From: a virus
Length of the DNA: 57,450 nucleotides
IMG/VR virus record: IMGVR_UViG_3300035182_002025
Coordinates: 1-57,450 of that record
Strand: one strand, 5' to 3'
Shown here: piece after piece, positions 49,801 through 57,127 of the stretch
Numbering within the stretch: position 1 is the first letter of the stretch
Layout: each line of letters starts with the position of its first letter
Position numbers and translations under genes: made by a program
Notes under the pieces: model-generated
What the model was told of the DNA's origin: nothing
Database searches by the model: none
Seen by the model: the letters and a program-made list of their open reading frames with translations, nothing else

Positions 49801-52164
49801 GCCGCCGGCAATGAGCTCGTGGGCCAAGGTAAATCGATGTCAGGTTTGAGCCTACTTGAAGGTAAAGCCCCTTCAGACGATTTCGTGCTTAAGATTCAGG
49901 AGATGATCAGCGGCATCAGCGATATGCCTCAGGAATCCAAGGTTAAAATACAGGACCAAATTTACCAGATGTATCTGGAAACCCTGCCAGATGTATCGGT
50001 AAGGCATAACCGCATGCACCGTAATGACACCCTTGGCTTCGAGGAAGACGCCATGCGGTCATTCTCTAACTCTCAGCACCATGGCGCCACCCAGTTGGCG
50101 AACATGCTCCACGGCGGCGATATGAAGGCCGTGTTGGAAAAACACATTGAGGCCAAGAAATTGGCTGAGCGCCCAGACACTCAACAGTACCTGGACACAG
50201 AGAACGAGGCTGCCGAACTGCTTAAAGATCGGTGGGACGAGTTAACACCCGAGGCTTTGCGCGACATGCTGGCCGGATTCGAAGAGCCCGCTGCCGACGA
50301 TAAAGTATTACGTAAAGCCCAAGAGCTCAGGAGCAAGCTGTACGGCATGAACGCCGATGAAGCCGGCGATGCCCTTGACCGTATAGTAATAGCCAACGAA
50401 GAGCTGACCACCGCGGCTAAACTCATCAAAAAAGAGGACATCAACCGCGCCAGCGATGTGCTGGACGAGCTGCTGAAAACCTACGATTTCATGGTGAATT
50501 ACAACAGCACCGAAATGGATAAGGTGGCCTCCTCCATCAACCAGATGAACTTCATCGGGATGCTGGGCTTCAGCTTGTCGTCTGGCCTAGTCAACTTGAT
50601 CCAAACGCCGGGTGTCGCTATGCCGGTGGCATCTGGGCGCTACGGTGTCGGCGCAACCCTGCGGGAGTTCGGAAAAGCCTATCGGGAATTCATGAAAGCG
50701 TTCTCGCAGAAAAAATACGACGTGGACGGTAACGCCTCCATCTCTGCGCTGCTCCAGGAGCAGTTAGACGCCCTAAAAGCGCGACCAAATTCTAGCGCTA
50801 ACGAGGCTGAAATTCAGAGAATCGACGAAGAAATTTGGGCTATGGAAAAGTTCAAAGAGTTCGGAGACATCTCGCGCACCAGAACCTCTGACATCATGGG
50901 GGTTGCGCAAGAGGGCGCCACCTACGGCGGTAAGTTCCACGATTTTGCGCTAAAAGCCGGCTGGATGTTCCACCACGGCGAAAGGTTCAACCGCGAGGTT
51001 ACCTTGATGGCGAGTTTTAGAATGGCCCTGCAAGGTAATGCCGAATTAGGCGTTCCTCCGCTGGGGAAAGAAGCCGCGCTAGATTACGCGCGTAACGTCA
51101 ACAATCGTTCGCACTTGGACTACACGTCAGAGAACGCTGCGCGCATATTCCGAGGCCCTTTGGCCAAGATCGCCTTGCAGTTCAAAAAGTACCAGCAGGG
51201 CATGCTGTACTTGTGGACTCGTACAGCTATCGACGCATGGTCTACGGTAAAAGAAGAAAACTTCGATACCAAAGCGGCTTACGAATTCGCTGTTGCGGAA
51301 ATGCGTGAGTCTCGCAGAACCTTCTTTGCGCTGTTGGCTATGCAGGCGTCCACCGCCGGCATGTTCGGGCTGCCTATGATGGGCATGGTCGGCGTAGCGT
51401 ATAAGATGATCGCGCAAGCTTTCGGCGACGATGACGATCCGCACGAACTGGAAAAGGACTTGCGCCTGGGCCTGGGTAAGCTATTCGGTCAAACCGCCGC
51501 AGAGGCCATGTCTAAAGGCGTGGTGAATACCTTTACCCCTATCAACTTGGCGTCCAGGCTTGATCAGAAAGACGTGTTCTTCCACGAGCCTATGAAAGAG
51601 CTGGAGGGTCGTGATGCCGGTCAGAATTACGTGGCGGCACTGTTCGGCCCAACCGGTGGCACCGTCGAAAAGGTGTTCCAAGGTATGTCTTACCTGTCAG
51701 ATGGGTACTACGGCCGGTTCCTAGAGTCCATAATGCCCAAAGCGGTGGGCGATATAGCCAAGGCCGCACGGTTCTCAGCCGAAGGCGCCAAAACGCTAGA
51801 CAACATGCCTTTGAAGGACATGTCGGCGTTCGAAAGCTTCGCCCAGGCGATGGGTTTTGGAAGTTCAGGGCTGGAGCGTAAATACGCCGAACGTGGCTTC
51901 GCCAAAGGCGAGGAAGCGGCGATAAAAGATACCCGCACCAAAGTTATGCGGGAGGCTGCGTGGGCCAAGGTGAAGGGCGAGCAGCCTGATATGCAGGCTA
52001 TACGCGATTGGAACATGAAACACCCTGAAAAGAAAATCCTGCCGGAGCATTTATCCGCTTCGGTCAAGGGCATCAAAGAGAGTGTCAAGAAACGCCAAGA
52101 GCGCGGATACGTTGTCGATCCTAAGTTGGAATACTTGTACGAAGAGAACGATCTGCCGGAATAA
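46894..52164 (+). CDS. Giant polyvalent internal virion protein: ADP-ribosyltransferase, metallopeptidase-like and PLxRFG regions, 1756 aa
   Basis: Near residue 105 is an ADP-ribosyltransferase-like domain of the polyvalent type (VVYHGTTHDFSKFD, GWYGTGIYVT, ASAYADYD, later WYEMVVFHPENL). About residue 326 is HELGEHYG, an HExxH metallopeptidase-like motif. About residue 549, DGHEGRHRMVALRDSG resembles ParB/sulfiredoxin-like folds (tentative). About residue 931 is PLSRFGEFW, the PLxRFG signature of large phage tail/internal proteins. Near 1475 is a hydrophobic stretch, possibly membrane-inserting. These proteins are packaged and delivered with the genome, and may modify or cleave host targets and resist defences. 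It is the last late gene, ended by a terminator. Confidence 0.8.
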   Translation: MAGPCKYRFTDKNGNEVELGLSAFKAYLADGGLEQFYPAKDFPWQAQFSRPAALPEKINIDGKERWTVNSSGRPIASTEEAVRNFWNWFTDSQVVDDQGRPIVVYHGTTHDFSKFDIGQAGQKDSGWYGTGIYVTPDANTASAYADYDQEATGQNVIPMYAKIENPFIWSRDIKPSGSKPISDDFTRLFKNAGHDGVFAENKYAAPEHQKWYEMVVFHPENLKAAYGNNGNFSAEDTDIRYSRNANTSGERISEADAAQHLKDNFGVGIDNLIRQKVLNFTHGKATWPENARNAARGDEEAVYTNGKAYIDLDATGKGRLNAVVLHELGEHYGLQRMLGEQAYKSLQQQVIARAKIPGSKAAAVWASVKADYGHLEEGSPKFVAEVIAKLGENDPKAPWFRRLLSQIKAFLMRMGLARGLTAGTVTESDLHDLLRASLQRAARGYVKDDVQVFGGNPQPAFSALKSSASWTAERIDSLFGNFAYTMDDDKTKAFAGFVSPEEFLDATTTPTLLAQIESESRPLSVEDMRDERQPIILFGDYDGTTFTTDGHEGRHRMVALRDSGVKKVPVVFHIGQGKKLFAVSNVNVTGQYISGSAKSGGEVYGRGFKLPEAIPINYANKARVEAFFGVDSDAQFSRPSLEAVKQRILRNDQGDPTLTAQAIRKLEEKWGAVTKQRFAALSVRQMVEYAKRIMPGLESYQIHMQQREATVNSILRVADRLVSEVWKKLPLRVQKDLAAVMHGSTIADIDASKAWTGTFKNAADTGQVMGFNAYTQEAFTPGRKAALLKLAIDNGALKQHDDKEGTDDPTLYLDRNGYLFKTEAQAKAFVLRIQEMIDAQRKDRSRIGAPDENINRQNEHARIVPLYEALDPKAQYVYAESNRLHNDISSRRLEVLLERIGSAIANGQKRKQLIAQMRAQFESNSLNWYYAPLSRFGEFWFYGKDKDGQKRFSTYESDKARNEAVKNYVAAGNELVGQGKSMSGLSLLEGKAPSDDFVLKIQEMISGISDMPQESKVKIQDQIYQMYLETLPDVSVRHNRMHRNDTLGFEEDAMRSFSNSQHHGATQLANMLHGGDMKAVLEKHIEAKKLAERPDTQQYLDTENEAAELLKDRWDELTPEALRDMLAGFEEPAADDKVLRKAQELRSKLYGMNADEAGDALDRIVIANEELTTAAKLIKKEDINRASDVLDELLKTYDFMVNYNSTEMDKVASSINQMNFIGMLGFSLSSGLVNLIQTPGVAMPVASGRYGVGATLREFGKAYREFMKAFSQKKYDVDGNASISALLQEQLDALKARPNSSANEAEIQRIDEEIWAMEKFKEFGDISRTRTSDIMGVAQEGATYGGKFHDFALKAGWMFHHGERFNREVTLMASFRMALQGNAELGVPPLGKEAALDYARNVNNRSHLDYTSENAARIFRGPLAKIALQFKKYQQGMLYLWTRTAIDAWSTVKEENFDTKAAYEFAVAEMRESRRTFFALLAMQASTAGMFGLPMMGMVGVAYKMIAQAFGDDDDPHELEKDLRLGLGKLFGQTAAEAMSKGVVNTFTPINLASRLDQKDVFFHEPMKELEGRDAGQNYVAALFGPTGGTVEKVFQGMSYLSDGYYGRFLESIMPKAVGDIAKAARFSAEGAKTLDNMPLKDMSAFESFAQAMGFGSSGLERKYAERGFAKGEEAAIKDTRTKVMREAAWAKVKGEQPDMQAIRDWNMKHPEKKILPEHLSASVKGIKESVKKRQERGYVVDPKLEYLYEENDLPE

Positions 52165-52165
52165 T

Positions 52166-52191
52166 AAAAAGGCCCTTAACGGGCCTTTTTT
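52166..52191. terminator. Bidirectional intrinsic terminator
   Basis: AAAAAGGCCC-TTAAC-GGGCCTTTTT: a GC stem with A-tract on one side and T-tract on the other, so it works on both strands. It lies between the end of the rightward late block and the end of the leftward block. Confidence 0.9.
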
Positions 52192-52477
52192 AATCCGCTT
52201 TCTTATCGGACTCCTCAAAGAACCAGTCCCAGTTGCACATGAGCTTGGCTCGCATCGACTTAAGCTTTCCGAGGATAAACTCCTGCCTATTGGAAAAGCG
52301 TTTTTCTACGGCGACTAGGGCTATTATTTCCATCTGGCTGCGCATTTCACGCTCTTGCAGGATGGCTTCATGCAACCCTTCGCTGGTAGCTTGGACTATG
52401 AAGGGTGCGACCTCCGGGAATTTCTTTGAGTATTCTCGAACACGCTCGAGAAAAGATACGTGGTCCATAAGGTTCAT
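52190..52477 (-). CDS. Hypothetical helical protein, 95 aa
   Basis: SD GAGAGG precedes the ATG; the stop lies in the bidirectional terminator. Highly helical with many Glu/Arg residues and no known motif. It is the last gene of the leftward block. Confidence 0.65.
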   Translation of the reverse strand: MNLMDHVSFLERVREYSKKFPEVAPFIVQATSEGLHEAILQEREMRSQMEIIALVAVEKRFSNRQEFILGKLKSMRAKLMCNWDWFFEESDKKAD

Positions 52478-52496
52478 TTTTTACCTCTCTTCGCCG

Positions 52497-52793
52497 CTAT
52501 GCGGCCTGATACAGCGAGTAAAACGTCGCCCTATGCACTAATATAGCGCCAGACTTCCTGGCACGTATCAGCGATTTTGGCCCACAGAAAGAAACTCCGT
52601 TGAACCTTACTCGTACCGCTTTAACAGTTTCTGCCCCTGTGAAACTAACATCCCGCCAGGAATGGTAAAAGTTCGGGTCTTGCTCCGGGCGCTCGTAAGG
52701 GGTGCGGCTTCTACCGCCGTGCCGGTACCCCTCATCGAAAGCCCTATCATAGGACTCCCAAGCGGCTAATTCATGATCGAAAGTGTCAGACAT
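52497..52793 (-). CDS. Hypothetical protein, 98 aa
   Basis: The start at 52793 is preferred because AGGTGA lies just upstream; a further in-frame ATG at 52820 falls within the terminator. The product has an acidic N-terminus and a Tyr/Arg-rich middle (YRHGGRSRTPYERPEQDPNFYHSWRD, shortened reading) with no known domain. Confidence 0.6.
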   Translation of the reverse strand: MSDTFDHELAAWESYDRAFDEGYRHGGRSRTPYERPEQDPNFYHSWRDVSFTGAETVKAVRVRFNGVSFCGPKSLIRARKSGAILVHRATFYSLYQAA

Positions 52794-52818
52794 CGTGTCA
52801 CCTGCTATTCTATAAATC

Positions 52819-52842
52819 AAAAAAGAGCCCTCCTAAGAGGGC
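52819..52842 (-). terminator. Intrinsic terminator of the RlpA-like gene
   Basis: On the minus strand GCCCTC-TTAG-GAGGGC is followed by TCTTTTTT. It lies 20-43 bp after the RlpA-like stop and reduces read-through to the next leftward genes. Confidence 0.8.
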
Positions 52843-52861
52843 GAGTGCTGCCTGCTGACGA

Positions 52862-53233
52862 TCAGTTACGGCGAGATTTTACGCTAAAACTATTGTGCGT
52901 CAAGGCTTTTCTTACATTTAACACTTCGACCGGCCCGACACCGTCAATCTTCAGGTGTCGGGCTGCGGCTCTCGAAAGATCAAGGTGCCTGCCTTTTACG
53001 AACGGCCCCCGGTCAGTCACTGTTACTTTTACCGTTCGGTCGCCCTTCTTCAAATGCAGGACTGTACCAAACGGGAGCGTTTTGTGGGCGGCTGTCATTT
53101 TGCGCGGGTTATACCGCTCTCCTGAAGCCGTGATACCGGGCTGATCGTACCAAGATGCTACCATCGTTTGCCCAGTCGTCTTCGGCGATACTGTCGCCAT
53201 TATCGCCATAAGATAAAACTTTGCCATCAGCAT
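52862..53233 (-). CDS. RlpA-like double-psi beta-barrel protein, 123 aa
   Basis: A short N-terminal hydrophobic stretch (about residues 3-17) could be a signal. The rest is an RlpA-like barrel: VASWYD, TASGERYNP (with Glu), TAAHKTLPFGT (with His), TVKVTVTDRGPF (with Asp), and GRHLDLSRAAARHL. These are the acidic and histidine residues thought to act in RlpA lytic transglycosylases on peptide-free glycan. Bacterial RlpA has an additional SPOR domain, absent here. It may aid cell-wall remodelling or lysis. It lies downstream of a strong promoter and long leader. Confidence 0.88.
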   Translation of the reverse strand: MLMAKFYLMAIMATVSPKTTGQTMVASWYDQPGITASGERYNPRKMTAAHKTLPFGTVLHLKKGDRTVKVTVTDRGPFVKGRHLDLSRAAARHLKIDGVGPVEVLNVRKALTHNSFSVKSRRN

Positions 53234-53311
53234 AACCCTCTGATTTAGGAGCCATCATTGTTCGGAGTGGCTACGTTAAAATTACGGTTGTAAGCCGCCT
53301 GAGCTCCCTAT

Positions 53312-53451
53312 AAAAAGGAGTTGCCTGCCTCTTGCCGGCTACTGGCAGGCGAGTAGCTTAAACATCAATGCCTATAACCATCAGGAGTTAATTGAAAGTT
53401 AAAGTTTTGCCGGTAGCTTTCCCGGCTGTCGTCACGGATTTGTGAGAACCT
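53312..53451 (-). ncRNA. Candidate structured RNA or attenuated leader
   Basis: RNA starting near 53451 from the promoter below would contain a GCCGG/CCGGC hairpin (53409-53426) and a larger GCCTGCC/GGCAGGC hairpin (53323-53350) with a GCCGGC palindrome in its loop, followed after six nt by TTTTT on the minus strand (53312-53316). This may be a free small RNA with a weak terminator, or an attenuator for the RlpA-like gene. I do not recognise it as a known riboswitch. Confidence 0.35.
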
Positions 53452-53457
53452 TTGTAA

Positions 53458-53486
53458 ATAGTACAGTAACCAGATTAGCGTGTCAA
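53458..53486 (-). promoter_or_regulatory. Strong sigma70-type promoter, minus strand
   Basis: On the minus strand TTGACA (53486-53481), a 17-nt spacer and TACTAT (53463-53458). It lies just after the NrdJb-like stop and points to the RlpA-like gene, leaving a 5' leader of about 218 nt. Confidence 0.65.
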
Positions 53487-53493
53487 GTGCTAT

Positions 53494-54129
53494 CTAGTTG
53501 CATTTTGAATCTCCGCATTCGAGACAGGTCTGGCACCCATCCAACAGCACGACGGCCTTAGCGTTGCACTTAGGGCATACTGTAGCCGATTCCGGGTATT
53601 CGGTCTCGCCAGCGCCCAGCACTTCCTCGCGCTTTTTGGCTATGAAAGCCTCCATGTGCGTGTCGACCTCTTCAGCAATATAGCCGGAGGCTTTTAAGTG
53701 CCGCTCGATAACGTACCCTATCTCGGCCACCAGTGAAGGAACGAACACGCCTTTATTCCAGTAACCTCCTTTCGGATCGAAAACTTCCTTAAGCTCGTCA
53801 ACAAGGAACGTCACATCGCCACCTTTGCGGAACACTGCGGAAATGACCCGGGTCAAAGACGTCGCCCACTGGAAGTGGTCCATTTCCTTCGAGTTAAAGA
53901 AAATCTCGTAGGGGTGTTCGACGCCATCCAGCTCGTAGTTGTTGATCGTCACGTACAAGGCCTTGTCCATAGCTGGCGGCTTGATCTTGTAGGTACTGCC
54001 AAACAGTATGTCTGGGCGCTTAATGCCCTCGTGCATTGAGGCAGCTTCAACTGGTGTGGGCGTTTCCTCCGGTGCCGTATCGGTTTTAACTTTGTACCCG
54101 ACTATCTTTTGATCGATTTTATTTGTCAT
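53494..54129 (-). CDS. nrdJb: C-terminal subunit of split class II ribonucleotide reductase (NrdJb-like), 211 aa
   Basis: The protein matches the C-terminal part of adenosylcobalamin-dependent ribonucleotide reductases of split type. A beta-rich region (KALYVTINNYELDGVEHPYEIF), then TSLTRVISAVFRKGGDVTFLVDEL, and a C-terminal zinc/redox tail with CPKC, CQTCLECG and SKC. The large catalytic part (NrdJa) is not in this window, where split NrdJ genes are normally adjacent. Here an HNH endonuclease lies immediately upstream, overlapping by ATGA. SD AGGAGG is present. It would support dNTP synthesis during infection if a catalytic partner exists. Confidence 0.82.
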   Translation of the reverse strand: MTNKIDQKIVGYKVKTDTAPEETPTPVEAASMHEGIKRPDILFGSTYKIKPPAMDKALYVTINNYELDGVEHPYEIFFNSKEMDHFQWATSLTRVISAVFRKGGDVTFLVDELKEVFDPKGGYWNKGVFVPSLVAEIGYVIERHLKASGYIAEEVDTHMEAFIAKKREEVLGAGETEYPESATVCPKCNAKAVVLLDGCQTCLECGDSKCN

Positions 54130-54683
54130 AGCGGCCTCCTGGAGCCGTGATTCTTATGGAACCCAAAGCGCTTTTCGGCCTCTTTTCTGGCGAATTCGGC
54201 CTCACATATATCGTCAAACTGCCCTAAATAGTGATTAGTCCCGCTTACTGTTATTTGCGCCTGCCACTTGCCGTTCCTTACATGCCTAGTAACCCCCATT
54301 ATTCCGCTGGAGTTTGTAATGGGCAATCGGGTGTTTAAGTTATTTTCCTGATGGGTAACTACTCTCAGGTTAGCGTAAGCGTTACACAGCCCGTTCCCGT
54401 CTATGTGATCTACCTCTACCGGAAGCATTCCGTCTTCGTAAAGTATAGCCAACCTATGCGCGTAAAATTTAGAGTAGAGAATCCCTATAGTTATGTAACT
54501 TTTTCCGGATTGATTGGTGAATACGGTTCCCGCTGTTTTTCCTGCATAGTTAGAGTTAAATGTTTTAATAACCCTATCAGACGTATGCCACCTCCTATCT
54601 CTGATCCGCCATATGAATACCCCGCTATCGCGGTCGTATTCCACAAAGCTGCGAAGTTCCTCTTGAGTTATGTTCCGAGGCAT
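54126..54683 (-). CDS. HNH homing endonuclease with AP2 domain, 185 aa
   Basis: The HNH core YAHRLAILYEDGMLPVEVDHIDGNGLCNAYANLRVVTHQENNLN is followed by an AP2-like domain (SGIMGVTRHVRNGKWQAQITV, YLGQFDDICEAEFARKEAE). Same type as the gene at 10100 but clearly diverged. It lies between a DUF6378-like gene and nrdJb, sharing an ATGA overlap with the latter, so it is inserted right at the start of the nrdJb coding unit. Confidence 0.92.
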   Translation of the reverse strand: MPRNITQEELRSFVEYDRDSGVFIWRIRDRRWHTSDRVIKTFNSNYAGKTAGTVFTNQSGKSYITIGILYSKFYAHRLAILYEDGMLPVEVDHIDGNGLCNAYANLRVVTHQENNLNTRLPITNSSGIMGVTRHVRNGKWQAQITVSGTNHYLGQFDDICEAEFARKEAEKRFGFHKNHGSRRPL

Positions 54684-54684
54684 T

Positions 54685-55299
54685 TCACGACTCCAGAGTG
54701 TCGTCTACAAGTTTAGAGTAGCCGACAATGTCATGCCAGGAATCTTTATATTCCGGATCGCCGTTTAGGATCCTTCCTATCTTGTGGGCTAACATGTCCA
54801 GGCACTCTTTCTTATCGTCGGTAAGTTTTTCCCACCCCGGTTCAGAGTGCATTACCCGCTTTATTCCCTGAGTTATCCGCGCGTGACCTTTGAAAACCCC
54901 ATACCTAGATCCCCGCTCAGCCAATGTTGAAGCTATGTCAGCGCCCAGTGCTAGTCCGTCTTCCTGAACTTCTTCAGGATTGGCGGGTACCGGCCCCTTA
55001 GCCGCTCTAAAAAAGCAGTCTTTATTATCCCAGCTAGGGGTAGATTGGCACCGCACCCAGCGGTCTTCGCCGTACTCGTCTTCCTTTATAAATACTTCTA
55101 TTGGCAAAGTAAAATCGCTGTCTACCCAAGCTTTTCGCAACTCCCAGTGCATATCGCCGGCCAGCCTATAATCACAATCTTGCTGCCAAATAGGCGCTCT
55201 ACATTTCCCAAACTCTTGGGCACCTACGTGCTTACTCTCAAGGCTGGGCGCCCCCAAGCTTACCCAGTAATCTCTAAACTTATCGTTTCTGTTTGACAT
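54685..55299 (-). CDS. DUF6378-like protein, 204 aa
   Basis: The C-terminal half reads LAERGSRYGVFKGHARITQGIKRVM...WEKLTDDKKECLDMLAHKIGRILNGDPEYKDSWHDIVGYSKL, the pattern of DUF6378, a small helical domain widespread in phages near nucleotide metabolism genes and possibly related to NTP-pyrophosphohydrolase-like folds. The N-terminal half is an extra, unrecognised beta region with WRL-type motifs. SD GGAGGAG precedes the start. Confidence 0.8.
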   Translation of the reverse strand: MSNRNDKFRDYWVSLGAPSLESKHVGAQEFGKCRAPIWQQDCDYRLAGDMHWELRKAWVDSDFTLPIEVFIKEDEYGEDRWVRCQSTPSWDNKDCFFRAAKGPVPANPEEVQEDGLALGADIASTLAERGSRYGVFKGHARITQGIKRVMHSEPGWEKLTDDKKECLDMLAHKIGRILNGDPEYKDSWHDIVGYSKLVDDTLES

Positions 55300-55310
55300 A
55301 ACTCCTCCAA

Positions 55311-56735
55311 TTATTTCAACCCGCGTTTTGCGAGCCCTCGTTTTATGGCAGCTTCGACGGTTATTTTCTCTTCCAAGCGGACAAGAATGTCTTCGTCTAT
55401 GGTGTCGCGGGCTACTAGCTGATGGATAATTGCGGGTAGCCCGGTGTTTGCCTGGAATTGACGCACTTTGCCAATCCTGGCTATTACTTGCTGGCGCTTC
55501 TCGCCGTCCCAGTCCAGGGAGTAGAGAATCATCACGTTGGTGGCGCGCTGCAGATCGTCCACCCCATGCCCAGCAGAATCTGGGTGGATGAACAGAACTT
55601 GGAACTTGCCGTCTATGAAATCGCTTTTAGTAGAAGGCTTTTTATCAAATTTACGCCCTTTTGGGAACGCTTTTTTTAGCCTTTCCAAATCCGATTTGAA
55701 CTTGTAAACGATAATAACCTGCTTCCCGTTCAGCTCGTCGACTATGCTTTGCGCGGCCTCTAACTTGGCGGAATGCAACTCCTCGTAGCGACCTTCTTTG
55801 TCGTAATATATGCTCCCATTTGCGATCTGGTGCAGCTTGGCCGACTTAGATGCCGCCGAGAACACTTCAACTTCGCCAGCTTCAATCTCGGTGAACAGCT
55901 CCTGGGCCATCTCTTCGTAATGCTGTCTGGCTTTGGCTGGCAGCTCTACGAACACCGTGTTCTCGATCTCTTCGGGCAGATCCAAATAGTCTTCTGAGCG
56001 CAGGGTGAACACCAAGCCTTTGATCTTGTCCATGATCTCACTCTCAGCATGTGGCAAAGCGGTAAGACCAAAGCCGTTCCAACCTGTTTTAAACCAGCGG
56101 TTCTCAAACGCCGTGTAGCTATTACCTAGCTGCTTTCCCCCATCTATAAACCATATCAGCGGCCATATCTGGTGAAGCCCGTTACTGCACGGCGTACCTG
56201 TCAGGCCGTAATACCGAACGCCTTTTTTCCAGGCCATTTTGGCCAGGGCTATGGAACGCGTCCCGCTTGAGCATTCCAACGCATAGCCCCCGCCAGCCTT
56301 TTTCCTAAAATACCCTTTGAAACCTTTTAACTTAGAGGCTTCGTCGACTATGAAGGTGCCAAACGGGGAATTATCCCCGACTTGCTCATAAAGCCATGGC
56401 AGGTTCTCAAAGTTGATGGTGTAGATGTCCGCCTTGGTGTGCAGCGCGCGCAGTCTTTCAGATTTGTCTCCGACAATCGCCGATATCTTTAAATGCTTGA
56501 GATGGTCCCATTTTTTCGCCTCGTCACTCCAAGTATTGGTGGCCACGGGTAAAGGTGCCACTACAAGGGTGGGTCGGGTTTCCCCGGCCATTATCAACGT
56601 ATCTATGGCGTCCAACGTGATGACCGTCTTCCCCAATCCAGGGTCTACGTGGAGGTTTCCACGGGCCCTGGATAGTAGGAAGTCTGTGGCAGCTTTACCA
56701 TAAGCGCGGGGTACGTATGGCTTACTCACTGGCAA
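55311..56735 (-). CDS. SNF2-type DNA helicase/translocase, 474 aa
   Basis: Walker A is DPGLGKTVI (residues 31-39), the DEAD-box-like motif II is VDEAS (near 130), motif III is GLTGTP, and the C-terminal RecA lobe has IIVYKFKSDLERL, PDSAGHGVDDLQRA and a QVIARIGKVRQ arginine-finger region. This is the compact phage SNF2/UvsW-like arrangement; it probably remodels replication forks, recombination intermediates or bound proteins. It overlaps the next upstream gene by 14 bp and lies in the replication/nucleotide block. Confidence 0.92.
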   Translation of the reverse strand: MPVSKPYVPRAYGKAATDFLLSRARGNLHVDPGLGKTVITLDAIDTLIMAGETRPTLVVAPLPVATNTWSDEAKKWDHLKHLKISAIVGDKSERLRALHTKADIYTINFENLPWLYEQVGDNSPFGTFIVDEASKLKGFKGYFRKKAGGGYALECSSGTRSIALAKMAWKKGVRYYGLTGTPCSNGLHQIWPLIWFIDGGKQLGNSYTAFENRWFKTGWNGFGLTALPHAESEIMDKIKGLVFTLRSEDYLDLPEEIENTVFVELPAKARQHYEEMAQELFTEIEAGEVEVFSAASKSAKLHQIANGSIYYDKEGRYEELHSAKLEAAQSIVDELNGKQVIIVYKFKSDLERLKKAFPKGRKFDKKPSTKSDFIDGKFQVLFIHPDSAGHGVDDLQRATNVMILYSLDWDGEKRQQVIARIGKVRQFQANTGLPAIIHQLVARDTIDEDILVRLEEKITVEAAIKRGLAKRGLK

Positions 56736-56958
56736 ACGGGTTCTCTAGGAACTTAATACGGTACAAAGGTACTGATGTTAGTTCCAGAGTATCCAACAAT
56801 ACTACCGCTTCTACAGAGCCCCATTCATCCGCTGTCCCAGATACCATTATTGTTTCTACGAATGTCGCGTCAAAAGCAGGGAGAGTTACACTAGGGCTCC
56901 CGCATTCGATCTCTGTAACGTGGCATTTTTTTCCTGCAAAAACATGCTTACCTGACAT
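56722..56958 (-). CDS. Hypothetical protein, 78 aa
   Basis: The start at 56958 is chosen because GGTGAGGA lies 6 nt upstream; a more distal in-frame ATG has none. Beta-rich (VTEIECGSPSVTLPAFDATF), soluble, no known motif. It overlaps the helicase gene start. Confidence 0.6.
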   Translation of the reverse strand: MSGKHVFAGKKCHVTEIECGSPSVTLPAFDATFVETIMVSGTADEWGSVEAVVLLDTLELTSVPLYRIKFLENPFASE

Positions 56959-56968
56959 ATAAATATCC

Positions 56969-57127
56969 TCACCTTTGGTGTTGAATGAGGGGCTTTTGCC
57001 CCTCGGAAAGCTCCCATGAAAACTCGCGCCGGCAATCGACACAGGCTTTCATACGGAGCGAATAAAACAGCAGCATTCCCGTCCTGCAGTAGGGGCACAG
57101 GTTACGTTCTGGAATCTCAAAAAACAT
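56969..57127 (-). CDS. Zinc-ribbon protein, 52 aa
   Basis: A short ORF on the minus strand from 57127 to 56969: MFFEIPERNLCPYC..., with CPYC and CVDC separated by 16 residues, forming a four-Cys zinc ribbon, and a C-terminus ELSEGQKPLIQHQR. It overlaps the end of the VRR-NUC gene and ends 10 bp before the next start, so it is part of the operon. It may bind DNA or a phage protein. Confidence 0.7.
   Translation of the reverse strand: MFFEIPERNLCPYCRTGMLLFYSLRMKACVDCRREFSWELSEGQKPLIQHQR

Noticed and set aside
53109-53258. A 49-codon minus-strand ORF overlapping the start of the RlpA-like gene
   Set aside because: No ribosome site, and the RlpA frame carries the conserved ASWY and catalytic motifs.
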